A DNA stretch of 64,000 nt from positions 229,551-293,550 of the forward strand of contig JADGDD010000005.1 of the NCBI GenBank assembly GCA_016745075.1, read 5' to 3'. The stretch's first letter is position 1, and the number at the start of each line of letters is the position of its first letter. The notes beneath the pieces are model-generated. The model worked only from the letters and a program-made list of their open reading frames with translations. It made no database searches and was not told the origin of the DNA. This stretch comes from Planctomycetota bacterium. GTDB lineage: Bacteria; Planctomycetota; UBA11346. Position numbers and translations under genes: made by a program. This document shows positions 43,732-52,543 of this stretch, piece after piece.

Positions 43732-46301
43732 TGGCCAGTTTTACCATTTCCTCAAGTCAAACATGGGCAGCTTTCCGCGCAGGCGCGGGGGCTGCTTTTG
43801 CACACAATGACGATTTAGTAATTAACCCCAGTGTGACCTTTACCTTTGATAATATTGTTGATCGGATTATAGGGCAGGTAACGAGCAACGGGCATACGGT
43901 TGTGGACGGAACGGTGAATGATGTGGCCGTGATCGGCTCACGGGCTGAAGAAATAAACGTAAACGGTTTGGGTTCGTTTACCGTGAACGGCAAATGGAAG
44001 AGCATAGGCACGACTAACGGCACGGCTAGTCAAGTAATTGCCAAGCCTGCTGCGGGTTCGCATATTGGCTACCATAGCCATATATCCGGCCTGTGGATAG
44101 AGACGGGCCGCCGTATTCTATTCGATAATGAAAACACCGCCCCCGATGCTGGCCAAGATGCCTACACGCCGCAAGTAGATGATTATGTTTGTTTGCAATC
44201 AAACCCCAATAAACCATTTGGGCAAATAAAGGCTGCTGGTGCAAATTATATAGTGGTGGATCATATACACGTTGGTGCCGTGGTGGATAATGACCAGATA
44301 TGTATTGTGAAGGATACAAAAAACTGGGGCCTTGATCGTGGTTTTTCGCAAGTGTGGACCGCAGACGTGGACGGCACACATGCTAAAGAGGTAGGTGTGT
44401 ATTCTCGCTGGCATAATGCGAACGGTTTTTCTCGTACCGTTTTGGATTATGGAACGGGCTGGGGCTGTAATTGTTTTCAGCAAGAGTTCGGTACAGATAT
44501 TACTTTACCCGATGGAACAAACGGCAACTTGCCACCGAGTGGTTGTGATATCCGTATCCCCAATGTATATTTTGGCACATCAGATGCGGCCTTTACTGTA
44601 GAAGCCGATGAGGATTCTTGGTATAGCCGTTATAATTTAGAGACGGCAAACGGTGGTGTTGTAAACATCAACTATGCCAATCTTGGCGGCGTTATGTTTT
44701 CCGATTATTCAGCCAGTGCGTGGGATATGTCGCATTGCTTGGTGCAACTGAGTTTTGGCGGTTCTAACTGTGGTTCTGATTCTGTGTATACAGATATCAT
44801 TGCAGCCCATTCTAAAGGTAATAATCAAAATGGATCAGTATACGCCATTGATACGCCAAATAAAACGCGCTATGTTGATTGTACGTTTGCTTATCAGCAA
44901 GATGCAACCTACCCCGTAGATTTTGAGCCGTGTTCGTGGGTTGATTTTTACAACTGCGAATGGATCGGGCACAACACCGCAAGTAATGGCGGTTTTTTTC
45001 TGATTACTAATCGGAGTCCAAAAGTTACAGCAAAAAACATTTTGCTCGCAACTGGTGCCAGTACCATAAACACCGCAACAGACGTACATCTTGAGACTGT
45101 TTTATTGCGTTCATGTGTTAACGGCACACTGACCACTATGGATAATCAGTTGCAGGTGTCTGGTTGTTCCAATGTGTATCTGAGTAATTTTTATGATGTA
45201 TCAGAAGATGATGTATGCGATGCGTCTTATATTAAAATTGTAGACTGCGCAGACGTGCGGGTGCGTAATGCTGGCATGATAGATTACCCTATTTCTTTGA
45301 AAGACAATGTGCTGCCGCCTGTGTTTGTGGATGGGCTTTCGCGCGATATAGAAGTGGCACGCGTTTATTTTGTTAATTCTGGCGAAACGCGTTTAACCAA
45401 TATGACCGTGCCGCAGGCTAATCTTATTACTTTCCGTGATTGCCAGTTGGATGATGTGGCAGGTGCTAATATAGAAAACTCTAATAGCGTATGGGATAAT
45501 GTTATGTTGTCCATGGAGCAAAGCGATTTTTCCACCTCGACCAGTAATGTATTGCTGACGCTGAACTCTGGCTCTGGGGGCTGTCATCAATTGTATGGCC
45601 GTTACTCTACTAGTAAGGGCGTTATTTATCACTTGGGCCAGCATGTAACCGCTGCCTCTGTGTCTCAGGTATCCGCTACCAATATCACCTTTGAAAAAAA
45701 CGGGCGCTGTTCTGGCGTTTCTGGTTCTGAGTTAATTATTTATGGCCAGCATAAAATACGCGGCGTGACGGGCTTTGATGGCGAGTGGCAAGAGTGCGAC
45801 GGTTCCGACCACGGAGAGCGCGGAGAGCGTGATTTTTCCAATATATCTTGTGAGTATCGCATAGATGGCGGTGCATGGACAGCGGTATCTTTTGCCAATT
45901 TAACAGCGGAGGTTTTACCCGTTGCCGGCTTTTTGTTAGATATGCGTTTTACGTGGAGCGGTGCAGAGAATTTTATTTGCTTTGGCCTGTATTACGACAC
46001 AAGCACCACGGCCCAAAAAGAGAACCTCTTGCCAATAGACCAGGAAAGCTACGCGCTGACTTTGAACGGTCTGCAAGCGGGTTCTGACGTGGTTATTTTG
46101 GCAGCAGGTACGCAAACCGTATTGGCCGCAGCGGATCAAATACTTGGCACGTCCTATGTGTTTGAGTATCAAGCCGTGCAAGCTGTGGATATTGGCATCA
46201 TCAAGCAGGGCTACGTCACGCAATATATTTACGGCTACAATTTGCAGGCCGTAGATGCTGCTATTCCCATACAGCAGCTTGTGGACCGTAACTATATATA
46301 A
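43731..46301 (+). CDS. Tail spike-like protein, probable right-handed beta-helix
   Basis: An 856-residue protein with repeating short strands and turns through its middle (about 80-600), including NVDCTFAYQQ-, DFYNCEWIGHN- and LSNFYDVSE-type rungs, typical of parallel beta-helices in tail spikes. The N-terminus (FTISSSQTWAAFRAGAGAAFAHNDDLVINPSVTF) is a start seen in beta-helix proteins. The C-terminal domain is beta-sandwich-like. It probably binds or cleaves a surface polysaccharide. The ATG at 43731 overlaps the previous stop and has GGGGAG upstream, so I prefer it to the in-frame start at 43644. Confidence 0.65.
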   Translation: MASFTISSSQTWAAFRAGAGAAFAHNDDLVINPSVTFTFDNIVDRIIGQVTSNGHTVVDGTVNDVAVIGSRAEEINVNGLGSFTVNGKWKSIGTTNGTASQVIAKPAAGSHIGYHSHISGLWIETGRRILFDNENTAPDAGQDAYTPQVDDYVCLQSNPNKPFGQIKAAGANYIVVDHIHVGAVVDNDQICIVKDTKNWGLDRGFSQVWTADVDGTHAKEVGVYSRWHNANGFSRTVLDYGTGWGCNCFQQEFGTDITLPDGTNGNLPPSGCDIRIPNVYFGTSDAAFTVEADEDSWYSRYNLETANGGVVNINYANLGGVMFSDYSASAWDMSHCLVQLSFGGSNCGSDSVYTDIIAAHSKGNNQNGSVYAIDTPNKTRYVDCTFAYQQDATYPVDFEPCSWVDFYNCEWIGHNTASNGGFFLITNRSPKVTAKNILLATGASTINTATDVHLETVLLRSCVNGTLTTMDNQLQVSGCSNVYLSNFYDVSEDDVCDASYIKIVDCADVRVRNAGMIDYPISLKDNVLPPVFVDGLSRDIEVARVYFVNSGETRLTNMTVPQANLITFRDCQLDDVAGANIENSNSVWDNVMLSMEQSDFSTSTSNVLLTLNSGSGGCHQLYGRYSTSKGVIYHLGQHVTAASVSQVSATNITFEKNGRCSGVSGSELIIYGQHKIRGVTGFDGEWQECDGSDHGERGERDFSNISCEYRIDGGAWTAVSFANLTAEVLPVAGFLLDMRFTWSGAENFICFGLYYDTSTTAQKENLLPIDQESYALTLNGLQAGSDVVILAAGTQTVLAAADQILGTSYVFEYQAVQAVDIGIIKQGYVTQYIYGYNLQAVDAAIPIQQLVDRNYI

Positions 46302-46319
46302 AACGAAAGGGGGTCAGTC

Positions 46320-47699
46320 ATGGCTAAAATAACAACACGGGCGGAATTAAATGTTGGCACGGAGTTACTTATAGACGAACCAAACCGTACCTATTCACTA
46401 GTGGAAGCTGGTAATTTGAATGCAAAGGACGGTTGCACATGGCAGGCCCTTTATTCTAAGTTTGTAGATTTATGGGCTACGGCCACCTATCAAGATTCGC
46501 CTTTCCCTATGAACGCCCTCGATGCGCTTTCTGGTCAGTATCAAGTTGGCATTGATGCGGGCGGTAATCCTAATGGCTGGGCTCCGGCTAACCAAGCAAC
46601 TAAAGACCGCTTGCGGGACGGTGGTGCAGAGTATTACGATGATGCGGGAACCTTGCTCATGGTAGACGCTGGCGTTGTTGGCCTTGGTTCTGTGTCTGCT
46701 GGTGCGCAATTATATTACCAACGGGACGCGGCGGACGCTCCGACCAATTTTGTATTTGATGACCAAGCCAACCAGTGTGTGCAAGTCTACGGTGATGCTG
46801 CCAATGGTAATTTTGACAAGCGTGCATTTTTCAAGGCGTTCTGCCGTGAGCAGGGCAAGAAGTATTCTGATTCTGTTTTGGCAGATACGGGCAAAACGGG
46901 CACGGGTGCATTCATTGTGAACATGCTGCTTTCTAATGAAGACGATTTGAAAATTTCTGATTTAGATGCAGAGATGGGCAATGCTCCCTATGATGCTATT
47001 ACCGTGACCTATTACGGCGTAGACCAAAACCGTTTGATAGGTGGGGTTAATTATCCGTTCCGCGTTATTATTGAAGGCAACAATGCCACCTTAGAACAGA
47101 TTTATACAAAGGTGCAATACTTACTCCGCCAAGATTCAGACATTGATTCCGGTGCGGGTTCTGTAAACGGTAAAACCGCAGCGCTCTTGCTGAATTTCGT
47201 GGGCGATGAATTACAAACCACGCAAGGGGTGTATGTCGATAATATCCAAAGTGCAGACAGCAACCGTATTGTTTTCCAAGATCAAAACGGCGTAAACAGG
47301 ACCAACCCATTTACCGCAGCGGGCGAGATGTCTTTCAATGCGGTTATGGTGGGTGCTGGCTCTAGCTATCGCCTTATGTATGCAGACATAGACGCGGACG
47401 GCTCTGGCGATGGTAACACAGATGACGGCGACACAGACGACTATGGCCAAGCGGACGCGGTGACGGTGCTTGATGCAACAGATGCGCCTATCACTGGGGA
47501 GATAACGGCAGGTACTATTCCGTTTACCTTTGACTATGACGGCGACATAGCAGGCGGTGACGCGGCAACAGACAAGGCCGTTGTGCTGGTGGGCATTCGT
47601 CCGAATAGCTCAAAATTCGCTGTTGCTACGGGCGTGCTAACGCGCTCCAAGGCTATTAAGCTGGCCTTGGTAGCGGAAGCGGATCGGGCTTATATTTAA
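46320..47699 (+). CDS. Structural tail/fibre protein with Asp-rich calcium-loop-like segment
   Basis: A 459-residue protein with an AAAGGGGG Shine-Dalgarno. Most is alpha/beta with an ordered look (LYSKFVDLWATATYQDSPFPMNALDAL). Around residues 360-385 the Asp/Gly-rich loop DIDADGSGDGNTDDGDTDDY resembles dockerin or thrombospondin-type calcium-binding loops. It ends one base inside the next gene. It may be a calcium-stabilised tail component. The family is unknown to me. Confidence 0.55.
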   Translation: MAKITTRAELNVGTELLIDEPNRTYSLVEAGNLNAKDGCTWQALYSKFVDLWATATYQDSPFPMNALDALSGQYQVGIDAGGNPNGWAPANQATKDRLRDGGAEYYDDAGTLLMVDAGVVGLGSVSAGAQLYYQRDAADAPTNFVFDDQANQCVQVYGDAANGNFDKRAFFKAFCREQGKKYSDSVLADTGKTGTGAFIVNMLLSNEDDLKISDLDAEMGNAPYDAITVTYYGVDQNRLIGGVNYPFRVIIEGNNATLEQIYTKVQYLLRQDSDIDSGAGSVNGKTAALLLNFVGDELQTTQGVYVDNIQSADSNRIVFQDQNGVNRTNPFTAAGEMSFNAVMVGAGSSYRLMYADIDADGSGDGNTDDGDTDDYGQADAVTVLDATDAPITGEITAGTIPFTFDYDGDIAGGDAATDKAVVLVGIRPNSSKFAVATGVLTRSKAIKLALVAEADRAYI

Positions 47700-48118
47700 T
47701 GCTGTTCTTGTCTGCTGAAAAAATAATACGGCTGGAATCCTTCACGGTATCGGCTGCGGAAATATGGTCGCGCTGGGTTGATTGGGTAGTGCAGGGGGAT
47801 AATGCAAAATATCTTCCGGCATTGTCTCAGCTTGGCGGAGAGCCGCCCGTTGATTTATATATTTATTTGGAAAACGGCTGGCGAATAAAGCCGCAAGAAG
47901 CCGACGGCCTTACACGGGTAACGGGCAACCTGTTAGTTGCTGGTGATCCGCAGGCGAATCCTTTTGTGGGCATTGATGGTAATTATTCCGCAACCGTTTC
48001 TTTAGAGGCTCCCGTAAAGGCTACAGCAGTAGCAACGGGCGGTTCTGCATTAACGGCAGAGCAGCACAATAAATTGATGGGCATGGTTACAGAAATCATG
48101 GAATACAACGGCCCGTGA
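47699..48118 (+). CDS. Hypothetical tail-region protein
   Basis: A 139-residue protein. The middle (PPVDLYIYLENGWRIKPQEADGLTRVTGNLLVAGDPQANPFVGIDGNYSATVSLEA) is beta-rich; the C-terminus is a short helix (LTAEQHNKLMGMVTEI). Its stop overlaps the GTG of the next gene. It is part of a run of four overlapping genes that leads to the glycoamylase-like protein, so it may be a baseplate or adaptor subunit. Confidence 0.5.
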   Translation: MLFLSAEKIIRLESFTVSAAEIWSRWVDWVVQGDNAKYLPALSQLGGEPPVDLYIYLENGWRIKPQEADGLTRVTGNLLVAGDPQANPFVGIDGNYSATVSLEAPVKATAVATGGSALTAEQHNKLMGMVTEIMEYNGP

Positions 48119-48324
48119 CCTTTTTGGAAAAAATACAAGCAGCTAGCACCCTGCCAGCAGATGCAGGGCATACCCTGTGGGAGCATATAAGCGCTTTAGG
48201 CGCTGGCGTGTTTGGCAGCAGTGTAACGAGCGCGGACGTGCAAGGCGGCGCGTTTGTGTCCGTTTCTGGCGGTGTGAGCGTGCGCATAGATGCACATACA
48301 ACAGTGGAGAAAATAGATGGCTAA
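48115..48324 (+). CDS. Small tail-region protein
   Basis: A 69-residue protein starting at a GTG that overlaps the previous stop (GTGA) and overlapping the following gene by 8 bp. The C-terminal half (SADVQGGAFVSVSGGVSVRIDAHTTV) is beta-prone. Coding is supported mainly by the tight overlaps. No function assigned. Confidence 0.45.
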   Translation: MTFLEKIQAASTLPADAGHTLWEHISALGAGVFGSSVTSADVQGGAFVSVSGGVSVRIDAHTTVEKIDG

Positions 48325-48667
48325 AAAGTGCGGCAGTGATGAATTAGTTTCTGGTAATGATTTAATAATTACCGTAAATGCTACCCTAGACGGTTCTGCT
48401 AATTTTTCAGGCTTCAGTATAGAGGCCGCTTTATTAAATAGCGAGCGCGTGGCCGTTATTGATTTTGTGGCACAGGCAGAAACGGCGGACTGGGAAACTG
48501 GAAAAATACGCTGCAAGTTTCCGCGTACTGATGACGCAACGGCCATTCCTGCTGGTACATATTATTTAGAGGTACGGGTAACGAATCCAGCGGGTGAACG
48601 TGTTTCACTAACGCCCTTCCCTGAATTGACCGTTATCCAAGGAGCCACTGTGGAGGTGGTTGCATGA
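48317..48667 (+). CDS. Ig-like / BppU-N-like tail protein
   Basis: A 116-residue beta-sandwich-like protein (GNDLIITVNATLDGSANFSGFSIEAALLNSERVAVI; AGTYYLEVRVTNPAGERV). The pattern resembles the N-terminal domain of baseplate upper proteins, which attach receptor-binding modules to the tail. It overlaps the glycoamylase-like gene by ATGA, suggesting paired assembly with it. Confidence 0.55.
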   Translation: MAKKCGSDELVSGNDLIITVNATLDGSANFSGFSIEAALLNSERVAVIDFVAQAETADWETGKIRCKFPRTDDATAIPAGTYYLEVRVTNPAGERVSLTPFPELTVIQGATVEVVA

Positions 48668-50757
48668 GTCGGTACGTTTATTTAGAGCATTTGTCCTCCA
48701 CTGAGTCCATGCAGGCGCGGAATCGTCTGGGTGCAGAAACGTATACTTTTGATGGCTCTGGCGGTGTTGCTACTTTGGACTATTCGGCTGCTACTTGCAC
48801 CTTGGATACCACGGGCGGCGGCTGGGCTGGGTTTGTGACTTTATTTAAGGGTAGGACCGGAAATGTAAGAAATGTAAACGCGGCAGAAATGTACGGCTCT
48901 TTGCTAGAGTCTGCGTACCAAGGAACGCTTGTTGCCTTTCGTGTGTATTGCAATGGGACGGCTGGCAAGACCATTAAAATACGCATAGAGAATGACACTG
49001 GAACATGGCTGCAAAATGCTGATGTTGTGTTGGCTGGTGGGCAAGAAACTATTAACTTTGCGTTGTCTTCATCCTATCCAAACATGAACCGTATTGTTAT
49101 AGAGGCGGGTGCTGATTCTTCGTTAATTGTGACCGCTATAGAATTAGATATTGATGATCATGTTTTTTCTAATTCTTATGAGCAAATATCATTCGACTGT
49201 TTCACGGGCATGCTGCGGCTTTTTGAAGAAGATACAAACCGTGTTCTTGATACAAATGCATTCGACTATGGAGAGCGCTATACAACCGCTATGGGCGGGG
49301 CGTTGGCCATGATGTTGTATATGGCAGTGGAACGTGGCTGGGTGTCTTTGGCAACAGCTCAGGTCAAGGCGGCTGCTCTTATCAATCAGATGTTGGCCGC
49401 CCCGAATGTTGGCGGGTGGATGGCGCACTTTCTGAAGGCGGCTGCTCTGACTGCTGACGGTTCAGAGTATGCTACTGTTGATACGGCCATAGGTATTATT
49501 TCAGCGGACATTGCCGCCCGTGGCCTTGGCTTAACAGCAGAGGCGGCAGCGGTCGCTGCGCGTATTCAGTCTTTGGATTATTCGGCAACTGATTTTATCC
49601 ACGGAACACAAAATAGATTGTCTCATGGATACGATAATGACGGGGTGACGGTGGTCCCGTATTATTGGGATTATTGGGGCGCTGAAGATGCTATCACGCA
49701 AATTGTATATTGGATGAAAGAGCCCAACGCTCCCGCTTTCAGTGTTCCGCGTGATCCGCCAAGCTGGAACGGTGTGGGGGCATGGCAAGAGATGGGGGCA
49801 CTTTGGTTTGCCAATCTTGGTGTGCATGACATGCAGGACGCGTGGGGCGTTAATTGGAAAACTGCCCGCATTGATTTGCGGACAGAGCAAAAGGCGGTTC
49901 ATCCAACTGCTACCCTATACGGATACTCCGAGGCGGAAATTCGACGCTCTGAAACAACGACGGAATACTGGGCTTTTGGTTCTGGTGGTGATCAAGGCGC
50001 GGCTGTTACGACTGACGGCGGCGGCTATGGTCCATGGGTTACGCCGTCTTTTTTATTGATGAATGCGTCCAGTGATCCGGTCAATGCTTTGGTGGATGTG
50101 AACGAGGCTAAGTTTCAGGCATTGACCCGTCCGTATGGTGTCGCTGAGTCGGCCAAGCTGGATGTGGGCACGGATTCAACTGTAAGTGTCCATTGGCGGC
50201 AGTCGTCTTTGCGTCTGTTTTTTTGTTCGGTCGGCGCTTATCACGCTGCGTTGCAAACAGAAATCCCTTCGCCTGTAAACCCGATTTTTGCAACGGCTGC
50301 AAGCGGCTTGCTTGGTGCTGCCGCGAATCAGTACGCCCCTGTGATTGGCGGCGGCCTGCCTGTTGGCGATAAAATAGCAATAGATACCTCTCCTGAAAGG
50401 TCCGTAATTATGAGTAATAGCACAGAACATATAGGCGATGCTTTTCGGTGTTATGCCACGCTTGTTACCCGTCGCCGCGATACAAACGTTGTGGAGGTTT
50501 TTAATCTTGTAACTGGCGGCGTTACGGCCCTTTCTGCTGCTCTGGTATTTGATCCCACGGGCGAGGAGCTTATAGATAAGCCCAGCGTAAATAGTTTGCC
50601 TGCTGATTGGGTTAATGGTCAAGTGTACGTTGAGTTCACAAGCGAAGAGCTAGGCCTGCTGAATCTTCGGCGTGGTTATTATCGTGTACGGTGGACGGCA
50701 ACTATTGACGGCCAGCCTGAAACATGGGTAGGGCAAAGGTTTTTGGCCGCTCTCTGA
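48664..50757 (+). CDS. Tail-associated protein with GH144/glycoamylase-like domain, candidate depolymerase
   Basis: A 697-residue protein. Residues about 1-170 look like a beta-sandwich carbohydrate-binding domain. Residues about 190-420 resemble the alpha/alpha-toroid of the glycoamylase-like family (PF10091, GH144): GGALAMMLYMAVERGWVSL, GGWMAHFLKAA, YATVDTAIGIISADIAARG and WDYWGAEDAITQIVYW. Family members act on beta-glucans such as beta-1,2-glucan. The last about 110 residues are a beta domain. The upstream gene overlaps by ATGA. It may degrade a surface or periplasmic glucan during adsorption. Catalytic residues are not assignable by eye. Confidence 0.62.
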   Translation: MSRYVYLEHLSSTESMQARNRLGAETYTFDGSGGVATLDYSAATCTLDTTGGGWAGFVTLFKGRTGNVRNVNAAEMYGSLLESAYQGTLVAFRVYCNGTAGKTIKIRIENDTGTWLQNADVVLAGGQETINFALSSSYPNMNRIVIEAGADSSLIVTAIELDIDDHVFSNSYEQISFDCFTGMLRLFEEDTNRVLDTNAFDYGERYTTAMGGALAMMLYMAVERGWVSLATAQVKAAALINQMLAAPNVGGWMAHFLKAAALTADGSEYATVDTAIGIISADIAARGLGLTAEAAAVAARIQSLDYSATDFIHGTQNRLSHGYDNDGVTVVPYYWDYWGAEDAITQIVYWMKEPNAPAFSVPRDPPSWNGVGAWQEMGALWFANLGVHDMQDAWGVNWKTARIDLRTEQKAVHPTATLYGYSEAEIRRSETTTEYWAFGSGGDQGAAVTTDGGGYGPWVTPSFLLMNASSDPVNALVDVNEAKFQALTRPYGVAESAKLDVGTDSTVSVHWRQSSLRLFFCSVGAYHAALQTEIPSPVNPIFATAASGLLGAAANQYAPVIGGGLPVGDKIAIDTSPERSVIMSNSTEHIGDAFRCYATLVTRRRDTNVVEVFNLVTGGVTALSAALVFDPTGEELIDKPSVNSLPADWVNGQVYVEFTSEELGLLNLRRGYYRVRWTATIDGQPETWVGQRFLAAL

Positions 50758-51065
50758 TTGGTAAATTCTACCGAGGAATGGCATAATTTACCGCAGAGGG
50801 AAAAACAGGGGCACCGCTATGTATACATGGCGCTTTTTGTTTTGTTCGTTATTTTCGTCTTATTTGTGTTGTTTATGGTGTGACACACTCAAGGGAGATT
50901 CTGCCCTCTTTGGGTAATTATTACCTTTACATGGTAAAATTTACCATACACTACAACCATACAGCAAGCAATAGCGCTGACTTTGACAACTGATAGACGC
51001 GGAGCAACGGCACACAAACACAACCAGAGCAATTCTGCTCAGGTTAAGCCCCTAGGAGAACGCCC
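50758..51065 (+). promoter_or_regulatory. Operator array and promoter, unit 1
   Basis: Holds GGTAAATTCTACC at 50760, GGTAATTATTACC at 50913 and GGTAAAATTTACC at 50933, the last two with centres 20 bp apart, plus a half site near 50784 and ATGTATACAT at 50819. A TTGGGT/TAAAAT pair with 19-bp spacing overlaps the two close operators. The same layout recurs at 51695-51823. It drives the gene at 51066, whose Shine-Dalgarno is AGGAG at 51054. Confidence 0.7.
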
Positions 51066-51353
51066 ATGCGTTACTTAGAAGATGCCGCCATTGTTAAGAC
51101 TCAGTTCGAGGATGCCGATTTTTGGCTGATACGGAAAGGGTCATACGACATGGTTGGCTGTCCCACTAAGACCTACAGCCCTGAACATATCGGGGTGAAG
51201 GTCACTAGAACTGATGTTCTGGTTCCTGATTATCTGTACTATGTTTTTCTTCACTTTTATAAAAAGGGATGCTTCAAGCCGCTAGCACACGGTAGCTTGA
51301 AACTCCAGCATATAAGGGTGTCGGAAGTCAAGCGGATCAAGTTTCTGGATTAG
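51066..51353 (+). CDS. Small protein resembling part of a Type I restriction specificity (HsdS) subunit
   Basis: A 95-residue protein. EDADFWLIRKGSYDMVGCPTK, HIGVKVTRTDVLVPDYLYYVFLHF and HGSLKLQHIRVSEVKRIKFL match the layout of the C-terminal part of an HsdS target-recognition domain, which ends just before the PLP-type conserved region. No upstream half or HsdM/HsdR partner is present. It has its own operator-bearing promoter and a hairpin terminator at 51363. It could be an HsdS mimic affecting restriction, or a small DNA-binding protein reusing the fold. The similarity is read by eye and needs a profile search. Confidence 0.6.
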   Translation: MRYLEDAAIVKTQFEDADFWLIRKGSYDMVGCPTKTYSPEHIGVKVTRTDVLVPDYLYYVFLHFYKKGCFKPLAHGSLKLQHIRVSEVKRIKFLD

Positions 51354-51362
51354 CACGACAGG

Positions 51363-51390
51363 GGGGAGGGCCGAAAGGCCCTTCCCTTAT
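51363..51390 (+). terminator. Rho-independent terminator, unit 1
   Basis: A 9-bp GC stem (GGGAGGGCC with GGCCCTTCCC) capped by a GAAA tetraloop and followed by TTATTTT. Confidence 0.8.
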
Positions 51391-51434
51391 TTTCCAGCGC
51401 ATGGCGCTCCTGTTATGGATGAAAGGAAGAAAAA

Positions 51435-51656
51435 ATGTCTGATAATTCACAGATAAGCAACCGCGTGCGGGAGGTCATCGGATCGCGCCGCACTGAAGAG
51501 CTTCAGCGGTTAATGGAGCGCACCGAGTGGCGGCATAGAGCATGCATGGCGCGGCAATGGATCGCTACCGCTGCCCCAGAATTGCGGGGCCGTTATGACG
51601 TGTACGGTTTTGAATCCTGCGGTAAGTCCGTGGTCCGTATTTTGTTAAAAGATTAA
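51435..51656 (+). CDS. Small hypothetical protein
   Basis: A 73-residue protein with AAGGAAG 7 nt before the ATG. The N-terminal half is charged helix (SNRVREVIGSRRTEELQRLMERTEW), the second half short strands (GRYDVYGFESCGKSVVRILL). It lies between the two operator-controlled units and after a terminator, so it may be read through from unit 1. No family recognised. Confidence 0.55.
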   Translation: MSDNSQISNRVREVIGSRRTEELQRLMERTEWRHRACMARQWIATAAPELRGRYDVYGFESCGKSVVRILLKD

Positions 51657-51661
51657 AATTT

Positions 51662-51684
51662 GGGAGGGGCATATTGCCCCTCTC
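51662..51684 (+). terminator. Hairpin terminator after the 73-aa gene
   Basis: GGGAGGGGC and GCCCCTCTC arms around ATATT form a strong stem directly after the stop codon, followed by CTTCC rather than a long T run. Confidence 0.6.
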
Positions 51685-51858
51685 TTCCGTCCTCGGTAAA
51701 TTCTACCGTGTAGCGGAATAAACTACCGTATTCGCAATGAATTAAAGCCTCCATGTATACATAGCGGCAAGAAAATAGCCCTGCATTTTGGGTAATAATT
51801 ACCTTGATCGGGTAAAGTATACCATACACTACACACAGAGAAAGAAAGAGAGGTTTCC
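51685..51858 (+). promoter_or_regulatory. Operator array and promoter, unit 2
   Basis: Same elements as unit 1: GGTAAATTCTACC at 51695, GGTAATAATTACC at 51791 and GGTAAAGTATACC at 51811, with centres of the last two again 20 bp apart, plus ATGTATACAT near 51753. A TTGGGT/TAAAGT pair with 19-bp spacing overlaps them. An AGAGG precedes the ATG of the HTH gene. Confidence 0.7.
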
Positions 51859-52191
51859 ATGGGTATTCAAATACCGCTACCAAGTCTTGAGGTACAGCAG
51901 ATGGTAGCTAATTTGCATCAACAGGTAGAGGCGCTACAGCGTCGCCTTGCAGCGGAAAGGCCGGACCCGCAAACCCTTCCGGCATCACATCAACGATTTA
52001 AGCAAGGCTATGTAGAGCCGGACCTAGAGGAGTTCCTACAGGTACTTGCTGAGCTTGGCGATTTATCAAATAATAAACAGGCGGACTTTTTCGGCGTAAC
52101 TCGTAAATCAATAGAGAACTGGAAAAATGGAACGAATCGCATTCCATACACCGCGTGGCGCTCTTTGCTACTTGAGCTTGGCCGCGTGTAA
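51859..52191 (+). CDS. HsdS-like coiled-coil plus HTH protein, probable regulator
   Basis: A 110-residue protein. The N-terminal 35 residues (IQIPLPSLEVQQMVANLHQQVEALQRRL) match the start of HsdS conserved regions, where a Pro-Leu-Pro turn leads into a dimerising coiled coil. After a linker, the C-terminal HTH (NNKQADFFGVTRKSIENWKNGTNRIPYTAWRSLLLELGRV) resembles phage-type repressors. The likely role is a dimeric DNA-binding protein controlling its own and the 51066 promoter through the shared operators. The N-terminal match complements the gene at 51066, which ends where this one begins in an HsdS alignment. Confidence 0.65.
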   Translation: MGIQIPLPSLEVQQMVANLHQQVEALQRRLAAERPDPQTLPASHQRFKQGYVEPDLEEFLQVLAELGDLSNNKQADFFGVTRKSIENWKNGTNRIPYTAWRSLLLELGRV

Positions 52192-52233
52192 TTAGAAAAA
52201 AATACGCTCTTAGTGGGCGTGCCGTTGTTTCGT

Positions 52234-52278
52234 AAAATGCCCCCGCAAGCGTTGTGCTTGCGGGGGGTATTTTATTTT
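52234..52278 (+). terminator. Strong rho-independent terminator, unit 2
   Basis: A stem of about 15 bp (ATGCCCCCGCAAGC and its complement) with a 5-nt loop, followed by TTTTATTTTTTT. Confidence 0.9.
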
Positions 52279-52543
52279 TTTGTATGTCTTGTCTATACCG
52301 TATGTCTTGTCTTTACTTTGTGGTGGATTTATGTTGTCTTCCATTTTTTTTAAGTACGGTGCAAACCTCCCTCTTGTTGAAAGGTTATGTATGACTCTGT
52401 TTATTTCTTTAGACCTCAAGCCTGTGTGGGCTTGTGTTTCTTCTTACTACCGTAACTTCGGCGCTTTGTTGTTCCGTCTACTGGCCTTAAAGGCGCTTTT
52501 TTGAAACGCTTGCTCACTGGTGTAGGGGTTAGTCAATTTGCTG
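52279..52543. other. Non-coding stretch between accessory units
   Basis: After the terminator at 52234-52278 the remaining 265 bp hold no convincing gene. A 74-codon hydrophobic frame at 52280-52504 lacks a ribosome site and overlaps the terminator tail. A short hairpin (GGCCTTAAAGGC, then CGC and Ts) near 52481-52502 might terminate rightward transcription. Confidence 0.4.

Noticed and set aside
52280-52504. 74-codon hydrophobic open frame
   Set aside because: It starts in the tail of a strong terminator, has no ribosome site and no neighbour overlap.
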